A stretch of DNA of 64,000 nucleotides from Pseudomonas sp. BCA17 (GCF_004519405.1 NZ_SGWI01000011.1:1-64000), one strand, 5' to 3'. Counted from the stretch's first letter, positions 1-8,187 are shown. Notes: generated from the sequence alone by a model not told the origin. Made by a program: numbers and translations.

Positions 1-65
1 CCCCGAGCGTACTGTTCCCCCCACCTCCCCCCACCTTCGAAATCCAAAAAAAAAGGACAACCAAC

Positions 66-866
66 ATGGATCTTGAACTGGCTCACAAGATCGAGGCCGC
101 AGAAAGCGAGTATTTACGCTCGCGTGTAGAGAGCCTGACAGCGGTCAGCGGAAACCCTTATGGCGCACGCGTTTTTCTCAACGGTGACTTCCCGTGCTTT
201 GAAGTGAAAGCGTCGCCCAGCCCTATGTTCAACCGTATTTACGGTGACATCACCAACGATCCCCACGCAGTGCTGAAATGGCTCAAGAGGTCAACGACGC
301 ATTCGGCTGTCACTCCCCTTATCGGAAAACCTTCGGCGCTGGAGCAGTACGCTTTGGTGGGCGAAGCCCGGCTTGAGCGTTTGAGGGGGTGGACTCACTT
401 GCAATTCGCTTATGCGATTGAAAAGTCGGTGTTGAGTCGTGCTTCATTCGACATTGAAGAGGTCACACCGAGCACTCTGGCGGTCTTTGCGGGCTTGCAC
501 GCGAGCGGCTTTCGTACCAAGCCGGAGCATCGGCTGCTGAATCAGGCGTCCTTTGCCGGGCAGTCGCCTGGCGGGCGTCTGAACATCTACCTCTTGAAAG
601 CCCAAGGGGAGGCGGTAGCCGGGGCGTCGATGTATTTGGCCAGCAATGGGATTGCCTACCTTGGCACGGCTGCAACCCGAAAGGATGCCCGGGGCCGTGG
701 CTACCATGGCGCGCTGATTGCTCACCGGATAGCGCAAGCAAAGAAGCTGGGCTGCCGCTGGGTCGCTGCGACCGCGTTGGCCAATTCCCAAAGCCGCCGA
801 AACCTGGAGCGCGCCGGGTTGACGGCATCCCATGCCCAAGCGCTGTACCGCCTGGCCGATGATTGA
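66..866 (+). CDS. GNAT-family N-acetyltransferase
   Basis: This 266-residue protein has a GNAT fold in its C-terminal half. The acetyl-CoA binding motif A is visible around residues 203-225, with the R-G-R-G-Y segment of the Q/RxxGxG/A loop. The motif is followed by a helix and by an N-x-Q-S-R-R-N-L-E-R-A-G-L stretch typical of the family's end. The N-terminal 120 residues match nothing I recognise and may carry substrate specificity. A purine-rich AAAAGGACA lies 8 bases before the ATG and supports this start. It is read towards pcaQ with an 84-base gap, but nothing ties it to protocatechuate metabolism. The substrate is unknown. Confidence 0.8.
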   Translation: MDLELAHKIEAAESEYLRSRVESLTAVSGNPYGARVFLNGDFPCFEVKASPSPMFNRIYGDITNDPHAVLKWLKRSTTHSAVTPLIGKPSALEQYALVGEARLERLRGWTHLQFAYAIEKSVLSRASFDIEEVTPSTLAVFAGLHASGFRTKPEHRLLNQASFAGQSPGGRLNIYLLKAQGEAVAGASMYLASNGIAYLGTAATRKDARGRGYHGALIAHRIAQAKKLGCRWVAATALANSQSRRNLERAGLTASHAQALYRLADD

Positions 867-950
867 GAAGCGCAACATCGGCAGCGTAACCGCCCAAACG
901 CTTCACATCCGGCAATAATGGCGGCCATACCACGAAGGAAGCGCGTGCGA

Positions 951-1880
951 TTGAACATAGATACTCGAATCAAATTCCGTCATCTGGTGTGTTTTCTCGA
1001 GGTGGCGCGCCAGGGCAGCCTGGCGCGTGCTTGCGACAAATTAGCAATCAGTCAGCCCGCCCTTTCCAAGACGTTGAAGGAATTGGAATCGCTGCTCGAA
1101 GCCAGCCTGTTTGAGCGGGGTAAAAAAGGCTCGACGCTCACCGAAGCCGGCGTGGCCTTTTTGCGCTACGCCGCGCCGAGCGTGCAATCGCTGCGCGAAG
1201 GGGTTCACCATTTACGCTCGGGCGTGCATAAGCCCATCACCGTGCAGTTGGGCGTCCTGTCCACCGTCGAAAGTCTGCTGGTGCCCGAAGCGGTGTGCCG
1301 CTTGCACGCCCTACACCCCGCGTTGGTGGTCAGTGTCGTGACCGGGCCCAGTGCCTACCTGCTGTCGCGGCTGCGCGTCGGCGAGCTGGACCTGGTGGTC
1401 GGCAGAATGACCGATAGCCCGTTGATTCAGGGGTTGGCGTTCGAACATCTCTACAGTGAATCCATGACGCTGGTGGTCCGCAACGGCCATCCGGCGCTCG
1501 CCGACTCACCAGGGCAGCAACACCTGGAAGACTACCCGCTGGTGTTGCCGTCTGAGGGGACAACGATCCGCAAGTTCGCCGACAGCCTGTTTGTGCAGCA
1601 CGGGATAACGCCTTCGCGTCAGCGCCTGGAGACGCTGTCGGTAGCCCTGAGTCGACGCTACGTTCAATGCAGCCAGGCCATCTGGGTCGCCCCTCTTGAT
1701 GCCGTCAGGCAGGACTTGCAGCAAGGTGCCTTGGTCGAGTTGGACCTGGGCATGCGCGAACCTGGCGGCTCCGTGGGGTTCTGCTCGAATCCGGCCTTGC
1801 CGCTGGCGCAGGCGGCACAATGGTGCGCGCAGGCGCTGCGCGAGGTGGGGCAGGAATACCGGGAGGGGAAGTATCCATAA
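951..1880 (+). CDS. pcaQ: LysR-type activator of protocatechuate genes, PcaQ
   Basis: This is a LysR-type regulator of about 309 residues. The N-terminal winged helix-turn-helix reads F-L-E-V-A-R-Q-G-S-L then S-Q-P-A-L-S-K-T-L-K-E-L-E, and the C-terminal half is a periplasmic-binding-like effector domain. I chose the TTG at 951 because AAGGAAG lies 9 bases upstream and because, from memory, other Pseudomonas PcaQ proteins begin MNIDTRIKFRH. The ATG at 918 is an alternative that adds 11 residues without a visible ribosome site. The gene lies directly upstream of pcaHG on the same strand, as in P. aeruginosa. PcaQ proteins activate pca genes in response to beta-carboxy-muconate-type intermediates; the exact inducer here is inferred. 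Confidence 0.88.
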   Translation: MNIDTRIKFRHLVCFLEVARQGSLARACDKLAISQPALSKTLKELESLLEASLFERGKKGSTLTEAGVAFLRYAAPSVQSLREGVHHLRSGVHKPITVQLGVLSTVESLLVPEAVCRLHALHPALVVSVVTGPSAYLLSRLRVGELDLVVGRMTDSPLIQGLAFEHLYSESMTLVVRNGHPALADSPGQQHLEDYPLVLPSEGTTIRKFADSLFVQHGITPSRQRLETLSVALSRRYVQCSQAIWVAPLDAVRQDLQQGALVELDLGMREPGGSVGFCSNPALPLAQAAQWCAQALREVGQEYREGKYP

Positions 1881-1897
1881 CCATTTGAATATGGATA
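1872..1897. promoter_or_regulatory. Candidate PcaQ operator
   Basis: A perfect dyad TATCCAT-N12-ATGGATA overlaps the last codons of pcaQ and lies about 115 bases before pcaH. It contains ATAACC, the left half of the PcaQ-site consensus known from rhizobia. Size and spacing suit a LysR-type activator site for pcaHG. The binding assignment is inference. Confidence 0.45.
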
Positions 1898-1935
1898 AGG
1901 TCGATTTTTTCAATGTTGGGCTGGGCCGTTTGCGA

Positions 1936-1984
1936 GGACAGTAGGCGCAGGGACGCTGTCAAGGCAGCGTCCGCCGCCTCTGTC
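1936..1984 (+). promoter_or_regulatory. Long hairpin in the pcaH leader
   Basis: A three-part imperfect stem can form: GGACAG (1936) with CTGTCC (1979), AGGCG with CGCCT, and GGACGCTG (1951-1958) with CAGCGTCC (1965-1972) around a six-base loop. It ends 25 bases before the pcaH start and lacks a T-tract. It could stabilise the mRNA end, weakly terminate pcaQ transcription or tune pcaH translation. Confidence 0.5.
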
Positions 1985-2009
1985 CAACCATAACAATAGG
2001 AAATACGAC

Positions 2010-2729
2010 ATGTCTGATGCGCATGACAGCCGCTTCGTCATTCGTGACCGTAACTGGCATCCCAAAGCCCTGACCCCTGACTACAAGACGTCGATCCTGC
2101 GCTCGCCTCGCCAGGCGCTGGTGAGCATCCCCCAGTCGTTGTCCGAAACCAGCGGCCCGGACTTTTCCCACCTGAAAATGGGGCCGCACGATAACGATCT
2201 GCTGTTGAATTTCAACCACGGCGGCCTGCCCATCGGTGAGCGCATCATCGTCGCCGGTCGTGTGTGCGATCAGTACGGCAAGCCGATTCCGCACACCTTG
2301 GTAGAGATGTGGCAGGCCAATGCCGGTGGCCGTTACCGGCATAAAAAAGACACTTACCTGGCCCCGCTTGATCCGAACTTCGGTGGCGTCGGCCGGGTTC
2401 TGACCGACAGCGAGGGCAACTACAGCTTCCGCACCGTAAAGCCCGGCCCCTACCCTTGGCGCAACGGCCCCAACGATTGGCGACCGGCCCATATCCATGT
2501 CTCGATCAGTGGCCCGTCCATCGCCACGCGGTTGATCACACAGCTGTATTTCGAAGGCGACCCGCTGATTCCGATGTGCCCGATCGTTAAGTCGATCGCA
2601 AATCAGGACGCCGTGCAAAGCTTGATCGCCAAGCTGGATATGAGCATGGCCAATCCCATGGATTGCCTGGCTTATCGCTTTGATATCGTCCTGCGCGGCC
2701 AGCGCAAGACCCACTTCGAAAACCGCTGA
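2010..2729 (+). CDS. pcaH: Protocatechuate 3,4-dioxygenase beta chain
   Basis: This 239-residue protein is the iron-bearing subunit of protocatechuate 3,4-dioxygenase. The enzyme cleaves protocatechuate between its two hydroxyl carbons to beta-carboxy-cis,cis-muconate, the entry step of the beta-ketoadipate pathway. The four Fe(III) ligands of the family are present: Tyr109, Tyr148, His161 and His163 (one higher than mature P. putida numbering). The N-terminal PcaH-specific segment is present before the intradiol core. AATAGGAAATACGAC precedes the ATG. pcaG follows after 12 bases, so the two are one operon, probably activated by the adjacent pcaQ product. Confidence 0.97.
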   Translation: MSDAHDSRFVIRDRNWHPKALTPDYKTSILRSPRQALVSIPQSLSETSGPDFSHLKMGPHDNDLLLNFNHGGLPIGERIIVAGRVCDQYGKPIPHTLVEMWQANAGGRYRHKKDTYLAPLDPNFGGVGRVLTDSEGNYSFRTVKPGPYPWRNGPNDWRPAHIHVSISGPSIATRLITQLYFEGDPLIPMCPIVKSIANQDAVQSLIAKLDMSMANPMDCLAYRFDIVLRGQRKTHFENR

Positions 2730-2741
2730 GGAGGCCTGCGC

Positions 2742-3344
2742 ATGCCCGTTCAACTTCTGCCGGAAACCCCGTCGCAAACAGCCGGCCCGTATGTCCACAT
2801 CGGCCTGGCGCTGGAAGCTGCCGGCAACGCGCCGCGCCCGCAGGAAATATGCAGCGAGATGGCCAGACCTGGCGCGCCCGGCGAGCATATTTTATTGATG
2901 GGCCACGTCTATGATGGGAATGGCCAGCTGATCCGGGATGCCTTTCTGGAGTTCTGGCAGGCCAATCACGAGGGTATCTACGACAGCGCCTACGACCTGG
3001 AAAAACTGTTCAACGGGTTTGGCCGTACCGCCACCACCGATGCCGGTGAATGGACGATCAAAACCTTGAAGCCCGGAAGCGTGAAAACGCCTTCGGGGGT
3101 TCCGATGGCGGCGCATATAAACGTCGCGCTGTTTGCTCGCGGTATCAACATTCACCTGCAGACCCGGCTGTATTTCGATGACGAGCCCGAGGCCAATGCA
3201 CTGGACCCGGTATTGAATCTGATCGAACAGCCCCACCGTCGCGCCTCGCTGATCGCCAAGCGCTGTACGGTGGAGGGTCAACTGGCCTACCGCTTCGATA
3301 TTTATGTGCAAGGCGAAGCGGAAACCGTATTTTTCGACTTCTGA
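2742..3344 (+). CDS. pcaG: Protocatechuate 3,4-dioxygenase alpha chain
   Basis: This 200-residue alpha subunit of the same dioxygenase shares the intradiol beta-sandwich fold of PcaH. It lacks the full iron ligand set, as expected for the non-catalytic chain that completes the substrate pocket. It starts Q-L-L-P-E-T-P-S-Q-T-A-G-P-Y, the conserved PcaG opening. GAGGAGG sits about 9 bases before the ATG. No pcaBDCIJ genes follow, so the later pathway steps must be encoded elsewhere, as is usual in pseudomonads. Confidence 0.97.
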   Translation: MPVQLLPETPSQTAGPYVHIGLALEAAGNAPRPQEICSEMARPGAPGEHILLMGHVYDGNGQLIRDAFLEFWQANHEGIYDSAYDLEKLFNGFGRTATTDAGEWTIKTLKPGSVKTPSGVPMAAHINVALFARGINIHLQTRLYFDDEPEANALDPVLNLIEQPHRRASLIAKRCTVEGQLAYRFDIYVQGEAETVFFDF

Positions 3345-3529
3345 CGCCCGAAGTCAGGTGTCGAGACGCAAGTGCTCGGCACCTGGCTGTCGATACCCGC
3401 CTGAAGAACCGCGCCCACGAGCCCCGCCTCTTTACCTGAACCATCAACCGAGCACAGGCATACAAGACCTGCGTGCCGTTTCACACGATAGTGCCTATGA
3501 ACCACTTGCCCCTGACCAAGGAGTTTTCC

Positions 3530-4348
3530 ATGAGCACATTCGTAGCGAAAGACGGTACACAGATCTATTTCAAGGATTGGGGCAGCGGCAAGCCCGTCCT
3601 GTTCAGCCACGGTTGGCCGCTGGATGCCGACATGTGGGAATACCAGATGGAATACCTGAGCAGCCGCGGCTTTCGTACCATCGCATTTGACCGCCGTGGT
3701 TTCGGCCGCTCGGACCAGCCGTGGACCGGCAACGACTACGACACCTTCGCCGACGACATCGCCCAGTTGATCAACCACCTGGACCTCAAAGACGTGACCC
3801 TGGTCGGCTTCTCCATGGGTGGCGGCGACGTGGCCCGCTACATTGCACGCCATGGCACCGCCCGCGTGGCCGGCCTGGTACTGCTGGGCGCGGTGACGCC
3901 GCTGTTCGGGCAGAAACCGGATTACCCGCAGGGCGTGCCGACCGACGTGTTCGATGGCATCAAAGCCGGTCTGCTCAAGGACCGCGCGCAGTTCATCGCC
4001 GACTTCAATACGCCGTTCTTCGGCCTCAACAAGGGCCAGAAGGTCTCGGATGGCGTACTGACCCAGGCCCTGCAGATCGCCCTGCAAGCCTCGCTCAAAT
4101 CCACCGTGGATTGCGTTACCGCGTTCTCGCAAACCGACTTCCGCCCGGACATGGCCAAGATCGACGTACCGACCCTGGTGATCCACGGCGACGGCGACCA
4201 GATCGTGCCAATCGAGACCACCGGCAAGGTCGCCGCGCAGATGATCAAAGGTGCCGAGCTGAAGGTCTACAAGGACGCGCCGCACGGGTTCGCGGCAACG
4301 CACGCACAGGCGTTGAATGAGGACTTGCTGGCGTTCCTGAACCGCTGA
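3530..4348 (+). CDS. Alpha/beta-hydrolase: arylesterase / perhydrolase (PFE family)
   Basis: This 272-residue enzyme is nearly collinear with P. fluorescens aryl esterase (PFE), an alpha/beta hydrolase that cleaves aryl esters and lactones and has weak perhydrolase activity. The nucleophile elbow G-F-S-M-G-G places Ser95 (Ser94 in PFE numbering), the acid is in H-G-D-G-D-Q and the histidine in D-A-P-H-G-F. An AAGGAG box 6 bases before the ATG at 3530 decides the start; the frame is open to 3473 but that codon has no ribosome site. Position 30 (29 in PFE numbering) is proline, not the leucine of PFE. No signal peptide is seen, so it is cytoplasmic. Confidence 0.93.
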   Translation: MSTFVAKDGTQIYFKDWGSGKPVLFSHGWPLDADMWEYQMEYLSSRGFRTIAFDRRGFGRSDQPWTGNDYDTFADDIAQLINHLDLKDVTLVGFSMGGGDVARYIARHGTARVAGLVLLGAVTPLFGQKPDYPQGVPTDVFDGIKAGLLKDRAQFIADFNTPFFGLNKGQKVSDGVLTQALQIALQASLKSTVDCVTAFSQTDFRPDMAKIDVPTLVIHGDGDQIVPIETTGKVAAQMIKGAELKVYKDAPHGFAATHAQALNEDLLAFLNR

Positions 4349-4380
4349 AACACCCTCTCCTTATTTGGTCGGGCCTGCCC

Positions 4381-4560
4381 TGATGCCAGTCAGTCAAGGG
4401 TGAACGCTGTATGTGTGGCGAGGGAGCTTGCTCCCGTTGGGCCGCGAAGCGGCCCCGCTCTTTGTTTACAAAGATGGGACTGCTGCGCAGTCCAACGGGA
4501 GCAAGCTCCCTCGCCACAGGTTACTCGTTGTCCGCTCTATCGCTTAACTGACTGGCATCA
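4381..4560. repeat. REPIN-based MITE-like element, single copy
   Basis: The 180-bp element has 14-bp perfect terminal inverted repeats (TGATGCCAGTCAGT and its complement). Inside are two REP palindromes in opposite orientation (GTGGCGAGGGAGCTTGC type). It is flanked by an exact 10-bp direct repeat, GGGCCTGCCC, at 4371-4380 and 4561-4570. It lies between convergent genes. No transposase is encoded; REPINs are known to be mobilised in trans by RAYT proteins. Confidence 0.85.
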
Positions 4561-4582
4561 GGGCCTGCCCGGCCCTTTTTTT
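4561..4582 (+). terminator. Intrinsic terminator downstream of the arylesterase
   Basis: GGGCC-TGCCC-GGCCC is followed by seven Ts. Its 5' arm is duplicated on the far side of the repeat element at 4371, so the element probably inserted at the edge of this terminator. It now lies 213 bases past the esterase stop. Confidence 0.6.
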
Positions 4583-4584
4583 AT

Positions 4585-4971
4585 TCAGGCCCAACGCTGA
4601 GCGACGGTAAAACGGCCAGGCCCACTGATCAGCACGCTGGTGAAAATGATCAACAGCAACCAGCCGAACTGCCCTTCGAACAACGTCCACTCGGGGTGCA
4701 CCACCAGCATCGCAATCAGCAATACGGCCAGGATCGGCAAGCACGCCAGGCGGGTCAGCACCCCGGCGAGGATCAGCAACGGGCACAGCACTTCGGCGAA
4801 GATCGCCAACAGCAAAGTGACATTCGCGCCCAGGTGAAAAGGGTCTTCGATCAATTTCAGTTGCGCGCCGTAGTTCAGCACCTTCGGCAAACCATGGACC
4901 CACAGCAGGAACAGCGCCCCGCTGGCTCGCAAAAACAGCAGCCCGGCATCCTGGTGTTTTGATTCGTTCAT
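4585..4971 (-). CDS. DoxX-family inner-membrane protein
   Basis: This 128-residue protein has four hydrophobic helices and the DoxX opening L-F-L-R-A-S-G-A-L-F-L-L-W-V-H-G-L-P-K. DoxX/TQO-small-subunit proteins sit in the inner membrane and are linked to quinone or thiol oxidation; the precise role here is unknown. The start at 4971 is chosen because GAGGTGCTT directly precedes it. The frame stays open to 5073, but the extra 34 residues are polar, arginine-rich and unlike the family. It is convergent with the arylesterase and divergent from the quinone oxidoreductase. Confidence 0.85.
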   Translation of the reverse strand: MNESKHQDAGLLFLRASGALFLLWVHGLPKVLNYGAQLKLIEDPFHLGANVTLLLAIFAEVLCPLLILAGVLTRLACLPILAVLLIAMLVVHPEWTLFEGQFGWLLLIIFTSVLISGPGRFTVAQRWA

Positions 4972-5148
4972 AAGCACCTCGTGTGCAAGAAAACCGACCG
5001 GCGCCTGTGCACCGGAACCCGGTACGATTGTCTTGCAACGACGAGCCGGCGGCTTGCAGCCATGTGCTGACATGAAAGGGTTCCGATTGAATCAACGGCC
5101 GCGTAAGGTAGTCCCACTTCATATGTTCACGACTACAGGAATCGCACG

Positions 5149-6147
5149 ATGTCCCTGCCCCAAGACATGACCTTGATCGAAATCACCAGCCCAGGCGGCC
5201 CCGAAGTGCTCAAGCCACGCTCGGCACCGGTGCCCTCCCCGGGAGCCGGCGAAATCCTGATTCGCGTGCGAGCCGCCGGGGTCAACCGCCCCGACGCGCT
5301 GCAACGCGCCGGCAAGTACCCGATGAAGCCCGGCATGAGCCCGATTCCGGGGCTGGAAGTGGCGGGTGAAGTGGTGGCATTGGGCGACGGTGTGACGGCG
5401 TACGCCGTGGGCGACAAAGTATGTGCGCTGACCAATGGCGGCGGTTACGCGCAATATTGCAGCGCGCCTGCCGGCCAGGTGTTGCCGGTCCCCGACGGCC
5501 TGGACTGGATTCATGCCGCCGCCATCCCCGAAACCTTCTTTACCGTTTGGGCTAACCTGTTCGGCCTGGGCGGTGCGCACAAGGGTCAGCGAGCCCTGAT
5601 CCACGGCGGTACCAGCGGCATCGGCACTACCGCGTTGATGCTGTGTCGCGAGTTCGGCATCCAGGCTTTTGCCACGGCCGGCAGTGCCGACAAATGCGCC
5701 GCCATCACCGGGCTGGGTGCCGAGGCGATCAATTATCGCGAGCAGGATTTCGCCCAGGTCATCGCCGAGAAAACCGGCGGCCACGGCGTGGATGTGGTGC
5801 TCGACATCATGGGTGCCTCTTACCTCAACAACAACCTCAAGGCCCTGGCGATGGACGGCCGCCTGGTGATGCTCGGCTTCCTCGGCGGCGGCAAGGCCCA
5901 TGACGTCGACCTGCTGACCATCCTGGCCAAGCGCGCCAACATCACCGGCTCGCTGTTGCGCCCGCGCACCCGGGAAGAGAAAGCCGCCATCGCCGACCAA
6001 TTGCGCGAACACGTATGGCCGGTGCTGTCAGCGGGACGTTGCGTGCCGATGATCGACCAGGTGTTCGATTACACCGAAGCCGACAAGGCCCATGCGCGGA
6101 TGGAAGGTGGCGACCATATCGGCAAGATTGTGTTGCGGGTAGCCTGA
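5149..6147 (+). CDS. NAD(P)H:quinone oxidoreductase, PIG3/zeta-crystallin type
   Basis: This 332-residue medium-chain reductase of the quinone oxidoreductase subgroup lacks the zinc ligands of alcohol dehydrogenases. The N-terminal GroES-like domain contains A-A-G-V-N-R-P-D-A-L-Q-R. The Rossmann domain has the nucleotide motif H-G-G-T-S-G-I-G around residues 147-154. These enzymes reduce quinones and related electrophiles with NADPH. A CAGGAATCG stretch precedes the ATG. It ends 1 base before the stop of the convergent ene-reductase gene. The true substrate is not readable from sequence. Confidence 0.9.
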   Translation: MSLPQDMTLIEITSPGGPEVLKPRSAPVPSPGAGEILIRVRAAGVNRPDALQRAGKYPMKPGMSPIPGLEVAGEVVALGDGVTAYAVGDKVCALTNGGGYAQYCSAPAGQVLPVPDGLDWIHAAAIPETFFTVWANLFGLGGAHKGQRALIHGGTSGIGTTALMLCREFGIQAFATAGSADKCAAITGLGAEAINYREQDFAQVIAEKTGGHGVDVVLDIMGASYLNNNLKALAMDGRLVMLGFLGGGKAHDVDLLTILAKRANITGSLLRPRTREEKAAIADQLREHVWPVLSAGRCVPMIDQVFDYTEADKAHARMEGGDHIGKIVLRVA

Positions 6148-7272
6148 TTACCCGGCGTAAACCGGGTAATCGGTGTATCCCACCTGCGTCCCGCCATACA
6201 AGCCTTCGGCCCGCAGCGGATTCAGTGGCCAGCCATTGAAGATCCGCTGCGGCAGGTCCGGGTTGGCAATGAACGGACGCCCGAACGCGATCAGGTCCGC
6301 CAGGCCCGCCTCGACCAACCGTGCGCCACGCTCAGCGGTATAGCGCCCGGCGTAGAGGATGCGGCCGCTGAAAGTGCTGCGTACGGCTTCGCGGAACGTG
6401 TCGGGCAGGTCCGGTGCGTTGTCCCAATCCGCTTCGGCGATCGAGACATAGGCAATCCCCGAGGCCTCCAGCACCTTGATCGCTTCGATATAGGTGTGAT
6501 GCGGGTCGTCTTCCACCAGGCCGATATACACGCGGTCCTGTTCCGTGCCGCTGAACAGCGGCGAAAAACGCACGCCGAGGCGCTGCGGCCCGACCACCGC
6601 ACTCACGGCCTCGACAATTTCCCGCAGGAAACGCAAACGATTGTGCAGCGAGCCACCGTACTCGTCGTCACGCTGGTTGGCATGGGCCGAGATGAACTGG
6701 TTGACCAGGTAACCATTGGCGGCGTGGATCTCCACCCCATCAAAGCCTGCGTCCAGGGCGTTGCGGGCGGCCTGGGCGTAATGCCCCACAAGCTCCTCGA
6801 TCTCCAGCACGCTCAACGCCCGCGGTACGGGCGGTTGCACCAGCTCACCGGTGCCCGGCGCGGTTTCAATAAAGGCTTTCGCTTGTCGGGCAGCAATGGC
6901 GGACGGCGCGACCGGTGCGGCGCCCTCCGGTTGCAGCGCGTTATGGGAAACGCGGCCGACGTGCCACAACTGCGCAAAGATCACCCCGCCTTCGCCATGT
7001 ACCGCGTCGGTGACTGTGCGCCAGCCGTCGATCTGCGCGGGGGTGTAGATGCCCGGCGTCCACGCGTACCCCTGGCCTCGGGGCTCGATCTGCGTGCCCT
7101 CGCTGATCATGAAGCCGGCAGTGGCACGCTGACGGTAATACTCGGCCATCAGCGCCGTGGCGATGTCGCCGGGTTGGGCACTGCGTTGGCGAGTCAGGGG
7201 CGGCAGGACGATACGGTTGTTCAAGGTATGGTTGCCCAGCTTGATCGGGGCATTTAAAACACTGTGGATCAT
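6148..7272 (-). CDS. Old Yellow Enzyme-family ene-reductase (NemA/XenB-like)
   Basis: This 374-residue FMN TIM-barrel protein reduces activated C=C bonds and nitro compounds with NAD(P)H. Visible family marks are the opening N-R-I-V-L-P-P-L-T-R, the substrate-binding pair in E-I-H-A-A-N-G-Y-L (His and Asn three apart), N-Q-F-I-S, and the FMN phosphate site L-I-A-F-G-R-P-F-I-A-N-P. The length is normal. Upstream lies a perfect 26-bp palindrome that may be an operator. The DJ-1-like gene precedes it on the same strand, 80 bases away, which suggests joint induction by electrophiles such as quinones or aldehydes (inference). Confidence 0.93.
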   Translation of the reverse strand: MIHSVLNAPIKLGNHTLNNRIVLPPLTRQRSAQPGDIATALMAEYYRQRATAGFMISEGTQIEPRGQGYAWTPGIYTPAQIDGWRTVTDAVHGEGGVIFAQLWHVGRVSHNALQPEGAAPVAPSAIAARQAKAFIETAPGTGELVQPPVPRALSVLEIEELVGHYAQAARNALDAGFDGVEIHAANGYLVNQFISAHANQRDDEYGGSLHNRLRFLREIVEAVSAVVGPQRLGVRFSPLFSGTEQDRVYIGLVEDDPHHTYIEAIKVLEASGIAYVSIAEADWDNAPDLPDTFREAVRSTFSGRILYAGRYTAERGARLVEAGLADLIAFGRPFIANPDLPQRIFNGWPLNPLRAEGLYGGTQVGYTDYPVYAG

Positions 7273-7305
7273 GAGCGATATTCCAAATTCGGCGCGAACA
7301 AAAGC

Positions 7306-7331
7306 CTTGGCGACTCTAAAGAGTCGCCAAG
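7306..7331. promoter_or_regulatory. Perfect 26-bp palindrome before the ene-reductase
   Basis: CTTGGCGACTCT, a two-base AA spacer, then its exact complement. It lies 34 bases upstream of the ene-reductase start and 22 bases past the DJ-1-like gene stop. On the minus strand it is followed by GCTTTTG. It could be a repressor operator or a weak terminator for the upstream gene; the symmetry and position favour an operator, but both readings are inference. Confidence 0.5.
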
Positions 7332-7352
7332 CGATACAGCGGTTTTAGTGAT

Positions 7353-8030
7353 TTACGCGGTGAGTTTCAGCAGGGCCTGGGCCACGTCGCTGGAGCTGGC
7401 CGGATTCTGCCCGGTGACCAGCAAACCGTCTTCGAGCACAAAAGACTGCCAGTCGGCGCCTTTTTCATAGTGGCCGCCGAGGGCCTTGAAATCATCTTCA
7501 ATCAGAAACGGCACCACGTCGGTCAGGCCTACGGCCGCCTCTTCCGAATTGGAGAAGCCGGTGACTCGGCGGCCCTTGACCAGCGGCTCACCGTTCACGG
7601 CCTTGACGTGGCGCAGCGCACCCGGCGCGTGGCAGACAAAGCCGATGGGCTTGCCGGCACGTTCGAAAGACTCGATCAGCGCGATGGACGTAGGCGACTC
7701 AGCCAGGTCCCACAGCGGGCCATGGCCGCCGGGGTAGAACACGGTGTCGAAGTCAGCCGCCTTGACCGTGTCCAACCGGACGGTGCTCGCCAGCGCCTGT
7801 TGCGCCGCCGGGTCCGCCGCAAAACGCCGCGTCTGCTCGGTTTGCGCATCCGGTTGATCGCTCACCGGGTCCAGGGGCGGTTGCCCGCCGGCTGGGGAGG
7901 CCAGTACCACTTCGGCACCGGCGTCTTTGAATACGTAATAGGGTGCAGCAAACTCTTCAAGCCAGAAGCCGGTTTTCTTGCCGGTGTTGCCAAGCTGGTC
8001 GTGAGAGGTCAGTACCATTAATACTTTCAT
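7353..8030 (-). CDS. DJ-1/PfpI-family protein (class I glutamine amidotransferase-like)
   Basis: This 225-residue DJ-1/PfpI protein has the nucleophile elbow G-F-V-C-H-A-P-G-A-L with the reactive cysteine. The preceding F-Y-P-G-G-H-G-P-L-W-D-L segment is the Hsp31-like oxyanion loop. Close relatives (Hsp31/YDR533C type) act as glyoxalase III, chaperone or deglycase; which applies cannot be told here. The start has GAGGCACTG 5 bases upstream. It is read in the same direction as the ene-reductase and divergently from the GlxA-type regulator, which makes that regulator a candidate controller. Confidence 0.88.
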   Translation of the reverse strand: MKVLMVLTSHDQLGNTGKKTGFWLEEFAAPYYVFKDAGAEVVLASPAGGQPPLDPVSDQPDAQTEQTRRFAADPAAQQALASTVRLDTVKAADFDTVFYPGGHGPLWDLAESPTSIALIESFERAGKPIGFVCHAPGALRHVKAVNGEPLVKGRRVTGFSNSEEAAVGLTDVVPFLIEDDFKALGGHYEKGADWQSFVLEDGLLVTGQNPASSSDVAQALLKLTA

Positions 8031-8187
8031 CGTTCAGTGCCTCGGGATGTCTGTGGGTTGAAGCTTATGAGCCGGGTGATCGCCGCACAACGTCATATCC
8101 GCAAGGTTTTCGGACATGCCATCGCGGCAGTTGCCGTTTGCCTGCCATCCACCGACAATCCTTCACCCCTGCCCCTGGAGAAACACG

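Noticed and set aside
3345..3529. Possible regulatory dyad CAGGTG...CACCTG between pcaG and the arylesterase
   Set aside because: Six-base arms far apart are expected by chance, and the location suggests no clear target.
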